Source: Tannockella sp964369175
GTDB taxonomy: Bacteria > Bacillota_I > Bacilli_A > Erysipelotrichales > Coprobacillaceae
NCBI GenBank assembly: GCA_964369175.1
Contig: CAYJEM010000001.1
Coordinates: 62,001 to 126,000 of the forward strand
DNA length: 64,000 nt
Reading direction: 5' to 3'
The position numbers and the translations under genes were made by a program. Within the stretch, counting starts at the first letter, position 1; every line of letters begins with the position of its first letter. The notes beneath the pieces are model-generated. The model was given only the letters and a program-made list of their open reading frames with translations, was not told where the DNA came from and ran no database searches. Below, in pieces: positions 32,734 through 41,828 of this stretch.

Positions 32734-35042
32734 TCTTCATTATATCCACGTACATATACTTCACGTGGTTTCGATCCAATTTGTGGTCCAATTATTCCAT
32801 CACTTTCTAATTGGTCAATAATTCTTGCTGCTTTATTATAACCAATTCTAAAATGTCTTTGTAAAAGTGATGTACTTGCTTTTTGAGCATTAATAACAAA
32901 CTCTCGGCATTTTTCATATTCTTCATCCTCTTGATCTTCTTTAGACGATGTTACATCACTTGTTTCTGGTACGTTTACAAATTTTTCATCATATGTAACT
33001 TCTTGTTGTTTTTTTGTATGATATACAATATCTTCAACTTCTTGATCACTTACAAATGCTCCTTGAACTCTTGTTGGAAAACTTGCACCCATTGGTGAAA
33101 ACAACATATCCCCTTTACCCAAAAGCTTCTCAGCGCCTGTACTATCTAAAATTGTTCTAGAATCGATACTTGACGATACAGCAAAAGCAATACGTGAAGG
33201 AATATTTGCTTTAATGACTCCAGTAATAACATCTGTTGAAGGTCTTTGTGTTGCCACAATCAAATGAATCCCAGCAGCACGCGCCATCTGCGCAATACGC
33301 ATTATACAATCTTCTACATCTTTACTAGCAACCATCATTAAGTCTGCAACTTCATCTAGAATCACGACATGATAAGCTAATTTTTCCTTTTTTTCTTCAT
33401 TTGTTGAATTATAGCGTTCAACATAATTATTATATGTTTCAATATTACGTACATTTGCACCAGCAAATAAATCATATCTTCTTTCCATATCACCTACAAC
33501 TTCGCGTAAAATACTTGCGGCTTTTTTAGGGTCAGTACAAACTGGTGTAAGTAAATGCGGTACTCCATTATATCCTGCTAGCTCTACTTTCTTTGGATCA
33601 ACTAAAATCAAACGTACTTCATTTGGCTTTGCACGCATTAAAATACTACAAATAATTGTATTTATACATACTGATTTACCACTTCCGGTTGCTCCAGCAA
33701 TAAGTAAGTGAGGCATTTTATTTAACTCAGCAAACTTACAACTACCACTAACATCTTTACCTAATGGGACAAGTAATTTGTTGTCTTGTAAACTATCTGG
33801 AATATCTTTGAATACTTCTCTAAAACTCACAGCATTTGATTCACTATTAGGAATTTCAACACCTATTGCAGATTTACCAGGAATAGGTGCTTCAATACGA
33901 ATATCACGGGCAGCTAATGCAAGTTTAATATCATCTTGTAATTGAAGAATCTTGTTTACTCTTGTACCCGTCTCCAATTTTATTTCATATTTGGTAACAC
34001 TTGGTCCAATAAATACATCACTTATTATTGCATTTACACCAAATTCACGTAAAACAGTAACTAGCCTTTCAGCACTCTCTACTGCACTATTTTTATTGTT
34101 TGTGTTATTTGCTTTTGTTGGCGCTTTTAAAAGATGTAATGGTGGTAATTTATAATTTTGATTTCTTTTTACCGGTACAGTTGTTGTTTCAAGTATTGGT
34201 TTACTTTCTCCAACCTTCTCTTCAACTTTCGGTTTGATAGCAGGTTTTACTTCATCCTTTTCAATATGTTCATCACTTTGATGAATTTTCATTGGTTGTT
34301 TTTCAAGTGGTTCTTTTTTAGGTGGAGTTCTTTTTATTTCACTTTTTAAGGTATTTAACTTATCATTATCTTCAAAAACTTCATCTGGAAAAAATCCACT
34401 ATCCTTTTTATCAGGTCGAGTAAAAAAGTCAATAATTGCGTTTGGTTTGTGTTTTTCTAAAGTATACGGCTTTTTATTTATACGAACACTTTGTGTATTC
34501 TTTTTTGTTTTTGGTTTCTTAGGTTGATCCTTAATATATTGAAAATACAATTTAGCCCCTAGCATAACACTACCAATAATTATACAAAATACACCAGCAA
34601 TAAGTGTCCCCATATAAGCAAATAAGCTACTATTTAATCCGTAGATAATAGCCCCGATTAACCCACCGCGATTCAATGGTGGTTTATCAATATATTGTTC
34701 AACAACGATAAATCCAACAAAATCAGAATCGCTTGGAAGTGACATGACTATTAAGATCCCAATTAGTAAGATGATTGCACCTACAAAACGAGGACCTTTT
34801 AATTTTGGCAATTTTGCTTTTATTAAAACATATATAGAATATGCAAGCACTAATGCATACACTATCCCAGCAAAGCTACCAAAACAGTATGCAAATGTAT
34901 ATTGTAATGTTTCACCAACACTACCATATTGCATTGCTGTAACAATGATTATAAATATCGATATAGCAGCTAGTAAGCGTGTACGAATCGTAGCACTAAA
35001 GTCTTCTTGCTTGCTTTTAATTGTTCTTTTTGTCTTTGCCAT
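32730..35042 (-). CDS. FtsK/SpoIIIE family DNA translocase
   Basis: 770 residues: four N-terminal transmembrane segments (to about residue 165), a Lys/Pro/Glu-rich linker (about 165-310), the alpha/beta motor with Walker A GATGSGKSV near 450 and Walker B VVILDEVADLMM near 560, and the gamma winged helix (SLLQRHFRIGYNKAARIIDQLE) that reads KOPS/SRS sequences. It pumps chromosomal DNA through division septa. The position between RNase J and ymfF matches Bacillus spoIIIE, and the organism sporulates, so a sporulation role is likely, but a second paralogue elsewhere cannot be excluded. Confidence 0.93.
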   Translation of the reverse strand: MAKTKRTIKSKQEDFSATIRTRLLAAISIFIIIVTAMQYGSVGETLQYTFAYCFGSFAGIVYALVLAYSIYVLIKAKLPKLKGPRFVGAIILLIGILIVMSLPSDSDFVGFIVVEQYIDKPPLNRGGLIGAIIYGLNSSLFAYMGTLIAGVFCIIIGSVMLGAKLYFQYIKDQPKKPKTKKNTQSVRINKKPYTLEKHKPNAIIDFFTRPDKKDSGFFPDEVFEDNDKLNTLKSEIKRTPPKKEPLEKQPMKIHQSDEHIEKDEVKPAIKPKVEEKVGESKPILETTTVPVKRNQNYKLPPLHLLKAPTKANNTNNKNSAVESAERLVTVLREFGVNAIISDVFIGPSVTKYEIKLETGTRVNKILQLQDDIKLALAARDIRIEAPIPGKSAIGVEIPNSESNAVSFREVFKDIPDSLQDNKLLVPLGKDVSGSCKFAELNKMPHLLIAGATGSGKSVCINTIICSILMRAKPNEVRLILVDPKKVELAGYNGVPHLLTPVCTDPKKAASILREVVGDMERRYDLFAGANVRNIETYNNYVERYNSTNEEKKEKLAYHVVILDEVADLMMVASKDVEDCIMRIAQMARAAGIHLIVATQRPSTDVITGVIKANIPSRIAFAVSSSIDSRTILDSTGAEKLLGKGDMLFSPMGASFPTRVQGAFVSDQEVEDIVYHTKKQQEVTYDEKFVNVPETSDVTSSKEDQEDEEYEKCREFVINAQKASTSLLQRHFRIGYNKAARIIDQLESDGIIGPQIGSKPREVYVRGYNEE

Positions 35043-35109
35043 TATTGTACCTCCACAACTTCAATATTATAGCATATTAATAAAAAAAACAAAAGCAAGT
35101 TTCCTTGCT

Positions 35110-36804
35110 TTACGTTTCAATGATAACTGGTAAAATAACCGGTCTTTTTCCTGTTTCTTTACTTATATACTTACTTACACGTTCTTTAATTAAACTACGA
35201 CCTTCAATCGTTTCTAGTTTTGGGTTATTCTTTATATCCTCTAGGGCACTAACTGTTAATTCATTAATTTTTTTCATAATTTGTTCTGCATCTTTTAAAT
35301 ATACAAAACCACGTGTTTGAATATCAACAGTAGCTATCGTCTCTCTTGTCTTAGCATCAATTGTTGCACCGATGATTACAACTCCATCACTTGATAATTG
35401 AATACGATCATCAATAACTTTGTCACCAATACCATTAGCACCAATTCCATCAATCATAACATCTTCAACATCAATCGTATTTCTAAAGTTTTCAAGTTTT
35501 CCATTTTTAAATGAAATTTTTTCACCATTATCCATAATAATAATTTTATCTTGATTAATACCCATTGACTCAGCAATATCACTTGTAGCAATAAAGTGTT
35601 GATACTCCCCTTTAATTGGGATTATATATTTTGGATTGAACACTTGAATTACAACTTTAATATCTTCTTGTGAAGCATGCATAGAATACAACTCTTTACT
35701 TTTTAGTAAGTGAATTTTTGCATCAGTTTTATATAGTTCATCTTGTGTACGAGTAGCTATCTTTTCAGTACCTGGTAAAACCGGTGAAGCAACAATAAAT
35801 GTGTCTGTTTCTTCCAGTTTTAAATACTCATCACCACCATCTATGATATCAAAAATATCATGATAAATACGTCTAGGACTCCCTGTTAATAAAACAACTA
35901 AATTATCTTTTTGTTCTGGTTTATTAATGTCAGTTTGAAATGCAATGATTTTTTTTGGAATATCAATAACAGCTTTCTTTAACTGTTTACCAATGCGCAC
36001 TAAACTATTTGTATTATCATATTTATCACGACCATAAAATACAATTCGACGATTATATTTTTTTGTTAATTCAACAATTTCCCTTGTACGGAAAGTATTT
36101 TGAGCATATGTAGAAATGATGATGCGCCCTTGACTTTCCTCGAAAATTCTTTCAATTAATGGCGTTAATTTATGTTTTGGAGATGTATATCCTGGATGCT
36201 TTGCATAACTTGACTCGATAAGTAATGTTAGTACACCCTTCTTAGCAATCTCCATCATCTTTTGAATATCGCAACGAAATCCCTCAGGTGCTCCAAAATC
36301 AATTATAAACTCACTACCATAAACTATATAACCTTCACTTGTCCATATAGCCACACCGACACTACCAGGAATTGAATGAGTTACTGGGAAAAACTCTACC
36401 GGTATTCCATTTACTTCAATAGAACCATTACGATTTACACGATTGATTTTATACTGTAAAGATTTACGATTTTTCTTTTTATAACGAACTAACATTTGTT
36501 CAATTAAATCAGCCGTTAAATCAGGTGCGTATATTGGCACATTTGCCACTTCTAATAAATATGGTAATGATGCCATAACATCATCATGACCATGGCTAAT
36601 AATAATCGCTTTTACTTTTCTTTTATTTTCTTTAATATATTCTAGGTTAGGTATGATGATATCGACACCTAATTTATCTACTTCTGGGAAACGAAATCCT
36701 GCATCAAGTATAATGATATTATTATTTATTTCGATACAGTACATGCTTTTACCCATTTCTGCTTGTCCACCAAGTGGCAAAATAGCAATTGAATCTTTTT
36801 TCAT
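35110..36804 (-). CDS. RNase J-like beta-CASP protein with degenerate metal site
   Basis: 564 residues with the RNase J layout (metallo-beta-lactamase, beta-CASP, C-terminal domain) and the conserved dapA-RNase J-spoIIIE position of Bacillus rnjB. Key residues are changed, by eye alignment. HxHxDH is H71-G-H73-D-D75-V76, so the last His is Val; the GDF Asp is Glu at 165; the HGEY His is Lys at 398. H143 and H376 remain. It may be weakly active or act as a J2-type partner of an RNase J1 encoded elsewhere. Ribosome site AAGGAG precedes ATG 36804. Confidence 0.88.
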   Translation of the reverse strand: MKKDSIAILPLGGQAEMGKSMYCIEINNNIIILDAGFRFPEVDKLGVDIIIPNLEYIKENKRKVKAIIISHGHDDVMASLPYLLEVANVPIYAPDLTADLIEQMLVRYKKKNRKSLQYKINRVNRNGSIEVNGIPVEFFPVTHSIPGSVGVAIWTSEGYIVYGSEFIIDFGAPEGFRCDIQKMMEIAKKGVLTLLIESSYAKHPGYTSPKHKLTPLIERIFEESQGRIIISTYAQNTFRTREIVELTKKYNRRIVFYGRDKYDNTNSLVRIGKQLKKAVIDIPKKIIAFQTDINKPEQKDNLVVLLTGSPRRIYHDIFDIIDGGDEYLKLEETDTFIVASPVLPGTEKIATRTQDELYKTDAKIHLLKSKELYSMHASQEDIKVVIQVFNPKYIIPIKGEYQHFIATSDIAESMGINQDKIIIMDNGEKISFKNGKLENFRNTIDVEDVMIDGIGANGIGDKVIDDRIQLSSDGVVIIGATIDAKTRETIATVDIQTRGFVYLKDAEQIMKKINELTVSALEDIKNNPKLETIEGRSLIKERVSKYISKETGKRPVILPVIIET

Positions 36805-36908
36805 ATTTTCTCCTTCTTATTATTTTCTTCTATTAAACAGTAGATTTATTCTACCACAACAAATAAAAAATTACTATGTAAAGTTTATACCATAAATTAA
36901 TAAAAAAG

Positions 36909-36943
36909 AAAACAAAAGAGAAACATTTACATATATTTCTCTT
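36909..36943 (-). terminator. Terminator of the dpaAB-dapG-dapA operon
   Basis: Minus strand AAGAGAAA/TTTCTCTT stem with a 12-nt loop, overlapping the dapA stop, followed by TTGTTTTCTTTTTT. Confidence 0.7.
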
Positions 36944-37769
36944 CCATTATATCTAATGAGTTTGCACATTGTATGTCAACTGTGACTAATGGTAATCTAA
37001 CATAGTTTTTGACTAATCCTTGCTTTGACAATATATATTTTACTGGTGTGGGGTTTGGTTCCATAAATAAATATTCACTAATTATTTCTATTTTCTTTAG
37101 TGATTCTAAATTTAATGTTTCAAGATAATGAGCAATTGTTGGATAAATTATATGACTAGCTACAGATACAATTCCGTCTGCTCCTTTTATATAACCCTCT
37201 TGAATATCCCCATCATTTCCTAAATAGATTTTGAAGTTGGGTAATGCTTCTTTTAACATTGATATTTTTTCAATGCTACCTGCTTCCTTTATTCCGACTA
37301 TGTTTTTGTGTTTATTAGAAAGTGAAATAATTGTGTCATATTCTATTGCCACTCCACAGCGACTTGGAATGTTATAAATAATTATATCTTCATCAATACT
37401 ACTTGCTATCATATCAAAATGGCTAAATAGCCCTTTTTGATTTGGTTTATTGTAGTATGGTACTACTACCATATAAGCCTCAAATTTCCCAATATAATTA
37501 AATTGCTTTATTTGATAAATAGCATCACTTGTTGAATTTGTACTAATTCCAACTATTGTTTTTATTTGCGGGAAATGATGACGAATAAATCGTAACATTT
37601 GTTTTTTTTCGGATAATGACAACGTCGGTGTTTCACCTGTTGTTCCTAAAATCACAAAATTTGTATTTCCTAATTGTATTAAATGATCTATCAATTTTCT
37701 CAAACAAAAATAATCAATTTCACCTTTACTATCAAATGGTGTAATTAATGCTGTATATATATCTTTCAC
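36927..37769 (-). CDS. dapA: 4-hydroxy-tetrahydrodipicolinate synthase
   Basis: 280 residues, TIM barrel of the NAL family. Pyruvate-binding loop GTTGETPTLS near residue 44, YNIPSRCG near 130 and the Schiff-base Lys in NIVGIKEAGS near 158 are all present. It condenses pyruvate with aspartate semialdehyde. Located at the end of the dpaAB operon, it would supply substrate both for dipicolinate in the mother cell and, through dapH, for DAP; whether another dapA exists is unknown. Confidence 0.94.
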   Translation of the reverse strand: MKDIYTALITPFDSKGEIDYFCLRKLIDHLIQLGNTNFVILGTTGETPTLSLSEKKQMLRFIRHHFPQIKTIVGISTNSTSDAIYQIKQFNYIGKFEAYMVVVPYYNKPNQKGLFSHFDMIASSIDEDIIIYNIPSRCGVAIEYDTIISLSNKHKNIVGIKEAGSIEKISMLKEALPNFKIYLGNDGDIQEGYIKGADGIVSVASHIIYPTIAHYLETLNLESLKKIEIISEYLFMEPNPTPVKYILSKQGLVKNYVRLPLVTVDIQCANSLDIMEEKYM

Positions 37770-38803
37770 TACTTTTCACTTCCTATCATATATTCATGTA
37801 GTTGTTTTATAATTCTATGTCTATTACGCACATAGATGACATCTTTATATACACTTTTATATATTCCTCTTATTTGAATGTCGTACTCCCATCCAATTAG
37901 ATGTACTTTTAATACGTCATCAATACGTGTATATGTTGTTTCTATTTTGCTTTCATCACTTTTTTTAACCACAACCCCTTTGTCAATTAATTCAACAATA
38001 TATGGATAATCATTTTTTTTAATTGGTTCTTCAAAGCGAATCAATGTACAATTATCACTAATTGATATAATTTTATTTTGGGAGTCACTTACTGACACAG
38101 TTGTACCTTCACCGTCTAAAAATGTAGAGAATAGTTTTATTTTAAAACCTTTTATATCACTAGCCACTTGTATTGCTTTTAAACATAGAACTTGTGCTTT
38201 AGTACGAGCTATTTGTTTTGCTTGATCGAAGCTTATTTTATTAAATAAACAAGCACTAGATAGTCTACTTGGATCAATACTGTATATACCTGATACATCA
38301 CTATATATTGACACGGTATTTAAGGATAGTTGCTTTGCTAGAAATACAGCAGTATAATCACTATCACCTTTTTCGAGTGTAACTACTTCGCCTTCTTTAT
38401 CGACGCCTTGAAACCCAGGAATAATGACCACATCATATTGTTTACACTTTTCCTTTATATACTCTATATCAACAGACTGTAAGTAATTATCATCCACTTG
38501 TAAAGATACCTCACTACTTGATAGCGAAACAGCTTTAATACCTACATTATTTAGCTCATTTGATAAGATTACACTACTAATTATTTCACCAACACTTATA
38601 ATCCGTTGGCTCTCTCTAATTGTCACTTTTGATGATATAAGAGAACGTAATGTAGTTGTTGAATAGGGATCATTCTCTCTTCCCATGGCACTTACTATTA
38701 CAATTAATTTATCATCTTTAAATTGTTTTATTTTTTTTATAACACTTTTTCTAGTGTTATTATCCTTTAATGAACTTCCTCCAAACTTTAATACCCTATA
38801 CAT
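37769..38803 (-). CDS. dapG: Aspartate kinase, DapG-like
   Basis: 344 residues from ATG 38803 (MYRVLKFGGSSLKD), which has GAAGGTGAG upstream; the in-frame TTG at 38818 is inside that site. The kinase motif KFGGSS is at residues 5-10 and the aspartate-binding EKGDSDYTAVFLA near 152. The C-terminal regulatory (ACT) part is shorter than in the roughly 400-residue Bacillus DapG, so feedback control may differ. It overlaps dpaB by 8 bp. Confidence 0.9.
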   Translation of the reverse strand: MYRVLKFGGSSLKDNNTRKSVIKKIKQFKDDKLIVIVSAMGRENDPYSTTTLRSLISSKVTIRESQRIISVGEIISSVILSNELNNVGIKAVSLSSSEVSLQVDDNYLQSVDIEYIKEKCKQYDVVIIPGFQGVDKEGEVVTLEKGDSDYTAVFLAKQLSLNTVSIYSDVSGIYSIDPSRLSSACLFNKISFDQAKQIARTKAQVLCLKAIQVASDIKGFKIKLFSTFLDGEGTTVSVSDSQNKIISISDNCTLIRFEEPIKKNDYPYIVELIDKGVVVKKSDESKIETTYTRIDDVLKVHLIGWEYDIQIRGIYKSVYKDVIYVRNRHRIIKQLHEYMIGSEK

Positions 38804-39386
38804 CTCGCTCACCTTCAAAGATTGGTAGTACTTGTTTATTATTTAATGACCAACCAATTGTTTTAATAAACTTATTTACATTAGCAATCATACTATATGG
38901 TTTTTTCACTTTATCATCTTGATACATTGGTACTACATAATAATGTTTTTTATTAATTATTTTTGCAATATTTTCACCACTAGATGCTAAAGCGTCATTC
39001 GTGTAAATTCCAAGAACTACATTTTTTTGATTACGAATTGTACATTTGCATGCCATTGTTACAGCATTATCATTAATACCACATGTAAGTTTTGATAGTG
39101 TGTTTGATGTACATGGATACACTATCATCAAGTCTAGTGGTATCTTAGGACCAAATACCTCTGCTCCAACAACATCTTTAATAATTGGGTGATTGATACG
39201 TGCTTCAATCTTTTCAATTAAAATACTAGCTTGATTAAAACGAGTATTATATTTGTCAATTGTATCACTAATAAATACATATACATCACACCCTGCATCA
39301 ATTAATTTATCTAATGCTTTTAACATATCCTCCATTGAACAAAAAGATCCAGTTATTCCAAACCCCACTTTTTTATTTTTTAACAT
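38796..39386 (-). CDS. dpaB: Dipicolinate synthase subunit B (SpoVFB)
   Basis: 196 residues from ATG 39386 (MLKNKKVGFGITGSFC), the usual length; the open frame runs 48 codons further upstream inside dpaA, without support. It is a flavoprotein-like fold (GITGSFCSME near residue 10, MIVYPCTSNTLSKLTCGINDNAVTMA near 95) that works with DpaA to oxidise dihydrodipicolinate to dipicolinate, the spore-core compound that chelates calcium. GGGAAG lies upstream; it overlaps dpaA by 14 bp. Confidence 0.93.
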   Translation of the reverse strand: MLKNKKVGFGITGSFCSMEDMLKALDKLIDAGCDVYVFISDTIDKYNTRFNQASILIEKIEARINHPIIKDVVGAEVFGPKIPLDLMIVYPCTSNTLSKLTCGINDNAVTMACKCTIRNQKNVVLGIYTNDALASSGENIAKIINKKHYYVVPMYQDDKVKKPYSMIANVNKFIKTIGWSLNNKQVLPIFEGERDV

Positions 39387-40086
39387 AATAATCTTCCCTT
39401 TTGCATATTGCTTTATATAGTAATTCGGCGGCACTTTTATAGGCAAATTTACATGGTAATGCTTCAAGTATATAGTAATGATGATACATTTTATAATTAG
39501 GGCTTCCATAAGGGGAACTTGCAATATCATAAATTTTACAGTTATCTAATGAGTGTACAAAGTCATCAGGAATAACATTAGCTGGTACAGTATTAATAAC
39601 AAAATCAAATTGTTCATCCTTAATATTTTCTAATGGCATATATGACATACCACTAGCTAATATCATTTCATAATGTTTTCGATTGCGAGTAGCTACTGTT
39701 ACATTAGCATTATACACCTTCAATATAGATATAATATTTGTTGCACATACACCACAACCAATTACTAGTACATTGCTTTTATACAGACTCCTAGTGTTTT
39801 CTTGTACAATTATTGAAAATAGCGCTTCGCTTGTAAGACATGCATTGTTATATACAAATTGTTCATTTGTATATAAACAATAATAATAAGGATATTCCTT
39901 CAATTTTTCATTATTGATTAACGTATAAACATGACAGCCTTTCTTAAGGAGTTTTACATCTATTTCTTTTTTTGCAAATACAATATCGCTATCCCTTATA
40001 TTATCCGTAATTGTATGTCCATCCTTTACAAACAAGCTTGCAAGAATGGTTGAACGTTTATCAGTTTCATTTATATATACTTTCAT
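39373..40086 (-). CDS. dpaA: Dipicolinate synthase subunit A (SpoVFA), short form
   Basis: 237 residues, against about 300 in Bacillus. The Rossmann part is clear (VLVIGCGVCATNIISILKVYNANVT near residue 104) and the conserved C-terminus LEALPCKFAYKSAAELLY replaces the usual LPGK-type segment. The N-terminal domain appears reduced. Context (dpaB, dapG, dapA downstream; a sigma-K-type promoter upstream) leaves little doubt about the role. AGGAGG precedes the ATG. Confidence 0.88.
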   Translation of the reverse strand: MKVYINETDKRSTILASLFVKDGHTITDNIRDSDIVFAKKEIDVKLLKKGCHVYTLINNEKLKEYPYYYCLYTNEQFVYNNACLTSEALFSIIVQENTRSLYKSNVLVIGCGVCATNIISILKVYNANVTVATRNRKHYEMILASGMSYMPLENIKDEQFDFVINTVPANVIPDDFVHSLDNCKIYDIASSPYGSPNYKMYHHYYILEALPCKFAYKSAAELLYKAICKREDYYVKK

Positions 40087-40101
40087 AATTGCCTCCTACA
40101 T

Positions 40102-40128
40102 TACTTTATGCAAAAGGAAGAAAAACGT
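40102..40128 (-). promoter_or_regulatory. Predicted sigma-K promoter of dpaAB
   Basis: Minus strand: AC at 40127-40128, 16-nt spacer, CATAAAGTA at 40102-40110, matching the sigma-K consensus AC-N16/17-CATANNNTA. It lies 16 nt upstream of dpaA, so the leader is very short but keeps AGGAGG. In AT-rich DNA a few such matches per strand arise by chance; the position is what makes this one credible. Confidence 0.6.
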
Positions 40129-40132
40129 GATA

Positions 40133-40462
40133 CTAAGATATCGGTAGATAACCAGTTTCAACAGTGAGTAATGATAACAATTCTTCTACTCTAGGTCTTA
40201 CTTTTTTTACGACTGCCTCAATAACAGTATCATTGACATCACTTTGATTATGCTTATATTGATATAAAGCGCTAACCGTAAACAAGTTTTCTTTGTCACG
40301 ATGTTTAACATCGATTTCTATACAGACAAGTGATTTACCTGATGTATTTGCTTGAACTTTTATAACAGCATGTAAATCATCATACATAATATCGAGTTGT
40401 TGCTCATTTTTTTGCAGAACTAATCTTTTTAATTGAATATCTGATATATTTATTTTTTCCAT
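40133..40462 (-). CDS. Hypothetical protein, 109 residues
   Basis: Not recognised. A soluble, mixed alpha/beta-looking protein (MEKINISDIQLKRLVLQKNE, then VCIEIDVKHRDKENLFTVSALYQYKH). The alternating strand pattern vaguely recalls SecB-like folds, but I would not assign it. GGAGGG precedes the ATG. It ends 46 bp before dpaA, on the same strand, with the sigma-K-type promoter between, so it is not necessarily in the sporulation operon. Confidence 0.7.
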   Translation of the reverse strand: MEKINISDIQLKRLVLQKNEQQLDIMYDDLHAVIKVQANTSGKSLVCIEIDVKHRDKENLFTVSALYQYKHNQSDVNDTVIEAVVKKVRPRVEELLSLLTVETGYLPIS

Positions 40463-40512
40463 ATTTTACCCTCCACTACTTTATACATTCAAAGAGTTAA
40501 TAATTCTTTATA

Positions 40513-40541
40513 TTTACATTTTATATACTTTTATATAGAAT
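40513..40541 (+). promoter_or_regulatory. Predicted promoter of the membrane-protein gene
   Basis: TTTACA, 17-nt spacer, TAGAAT, about 18 nt before the ATG at 40559 with GGAGG between. Confidence 0.5.
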
Positions 40542-40558
40542 AAACATGGAGGTTTTAT

Positions 40559-41080
40559 ATGTACATTCTTTTATTTTTAACATCACTAGGCTTTAGTTTT
40601 ATGTTGCCTTCTATTCATGATAATTTTACTCACTTATATAACGAACCAGCTACTAAGCTACTATATATGATATGGATAATTACACTTTCAATATTTTTAT
40701 TAGTGAAATGTAAAGAATTATATGCTCGTCACGTGTATCAAAACAAAATATACAAATATGTTTTATATGGAGCATTTGTATCAATGATGCTTGGAGCAAT
40801 CGTTCCTTATGGAATTGAGATACCAATTCTATCATCAATTCATGTACTTCTATCACTACTTGCAAGTGTATTAACGTTAGTTGTTGTAAAACTATTAATT
40901 GATCAACTTCAATTTATTGATCCGATGACATCCCATGGATTGCAGCAATTATACTTATTTTTAATTAGTGCAACTTTTATGTTTACAATGATATTTGGTA
41001 GTATTAGTTCTGTCGTAGAACTTGTGTTAATTGGTAGTATTTTGTTTTTAGTAAGACAAATCGATAAAACAAAACCTTAA
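40559..41080 (+). CDS. Integral membrane protein of unknown function
   Basis: 173 residues with about five hydrophobic spans (residues 1-15, 35-50, 70-90, 95-113, 130-163). No motif recognised. It has an excellent ribosome site (GGAGG, 6 nt spacing), its own predicted promoter and a clean terminator, so it is a real single-gene unit. It is divergent from the hypothetical gene beside dpaA. A transport or envelope role is possible but not supported by any motif. Confidence 0.75.
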   Translation: MYILLFLTSLGFSFMLPSIHDNFTHLYNEPATKLLYMIWIITLSIFLLVKCKELYARHVYQNKIYKYVLYGAFVSMMLGAIVPYGIEIPILSSIHVLLSLLASVLTLVVVKLLIDQLQFIDPMTSHGLQQLYLFLISATFMFTMIFGSISSVVELVLIGSILFLVRQIDKTKP

Positions 41081-41107
41081 CTTATGTCTCAAGCATAAGT
41101 TTTTTTA
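41079..41107 (+). terminator. Terminator of the membrane-protein gene
   Basis: AACTTATG/CATAAGTT stem, 7-nt loop, followed by a run of T. Confidence 0.85.
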
Positions 41108-41112
41108 TAGAT

Positions 41113-41142
41113 AAAAAAACAAGCTAATTGATAATAGCTTGT
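41113..41142 (-). terminator. Terminator of rubrerythrin
   Basis: Minus strand ACAAGCTA/TAGCTTGT with an 8-nt loop, followed by seven T. Confidence 0.85.
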
Positions 41143-41158
41143 TATTATATAAGTAAAA

Positions 41159-41704
41159 TTATTTTTGGAAATATCTTTCTAATAAACCAGCAAATGCTTT
41201 ACCATGTCTTGCTTCGTCACGAGCCATTTCATGTACTGTGTCATGGATTGCGTCTAGGTTATGTTCTTTTGCACGTTTTGCCAAGTCAAATTTACCCATA
41301 GTAGCACCATTTTCAGCTTCTACACGTAAACGTAAATTTTCTTCAGTTGATGTAGTCACAACTTCACCTAATAATTCTGCAAATTTTGATGCATGTTCTG
41401 CTTCTTCATACGCTGCTTTTTCCCAGTATAATCCGATTTCTGGATATCCTTCACGATGTGCCACTCTAGCCATTGCTAAGTACATACCTACTTCTGTACA
41501 TTCTCCTTCAAAGTTAGCACGTAAATCAGCTTTAATATCTTCTGGTGCATCACTTGCAACACCAACAACATGCTCTGCTGCCCAAGATAACTTTCCTGTT
41601 TGTTCTGCAAATTTTTCTGGTCCTACTTTACATAAAGGACACTCAGCTGGTGCTGTTTCACCTTCATGTACATAACCACATACTGTACAAATAAATTTTT
41701 TCAT
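41159..41704 (-). CDS. rbr: Rubrerythrin with N-terminal rubredoxin domain
   Basis: 181 residues. Residues 1-35 are a rubredoxin-type iron site (CTVCGYVHEG, then CPLCKVGPEKF); residues about 50-180 are the diiron ferritin-like domain with EGECTEVGMYLAMARVA, EEAEHASKF and ARDEARHGKAF. This reversed order (rubredoxin first) is typical of peroxide-reducing reverse rubrerythrins of anaerobes. Codon use is notably biased to favoured codons, which suggests strong expression. The lone mini-rubredoxin gene lies just upstream. Confidence 0.95.
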   Translation of the reverse strand: MKKFICTVCGYVHEGETAPAECPLCKVGPEKFAEQTGKLSWAAEHVVGVASDAPEDIKADLRANFEGECTEVGMYLAMARVAHREGYPEIGLYWEKAAYEEAEHASKFAELLGEVVTTSTEENLRLRVEAENGATMGKFDLAKRAKEHNLDAIHDTVHEMARDEARHGKAFAGLLERYFQK

Positions 41705-41761
41705 AATCTTTCTCCTATAATTTCCTATTTTCCTATAAGTACTTCGTTAGAGTACATGAAT

Positions 41762-41790
41762 AGTATATTTACTTTCTATTTAGATTTCAA
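41762..41790 (-). promoter_or_regulatory. Predicted promoter of rubrerythrin
   Basis: Minus strand TTGAAA, 17-nt spacer, TATACT. The predicted transcript begins at a small hairpin, GTACT/AGTAC (41739-41755). No PerR box was recognised. Confidence 0.65.
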
Positions 41791-41801
41791 ATGATTTGCT
41801 T

Positions 41802-41828
41802 AAAAAAAAATAAACAAGCATAACTTGT
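41802..41828 (-). terminator. Short terminator of the mini-rubredoxin gene
   Basis: Minus strand ACAAG-TTATG-CTTGT followed by TTATTTTTTTTT; a weak 5-bp stem but an excellent U-run, directly after the stop codon. Confidence 0.55.

Noticed and set aside
41238..41675. 145-codon plus-strand frame
   Set aside because: Complete antisense of rubrerythrin; the Ser/Ala-rich product is an artefact of the sense strand's codon bias.
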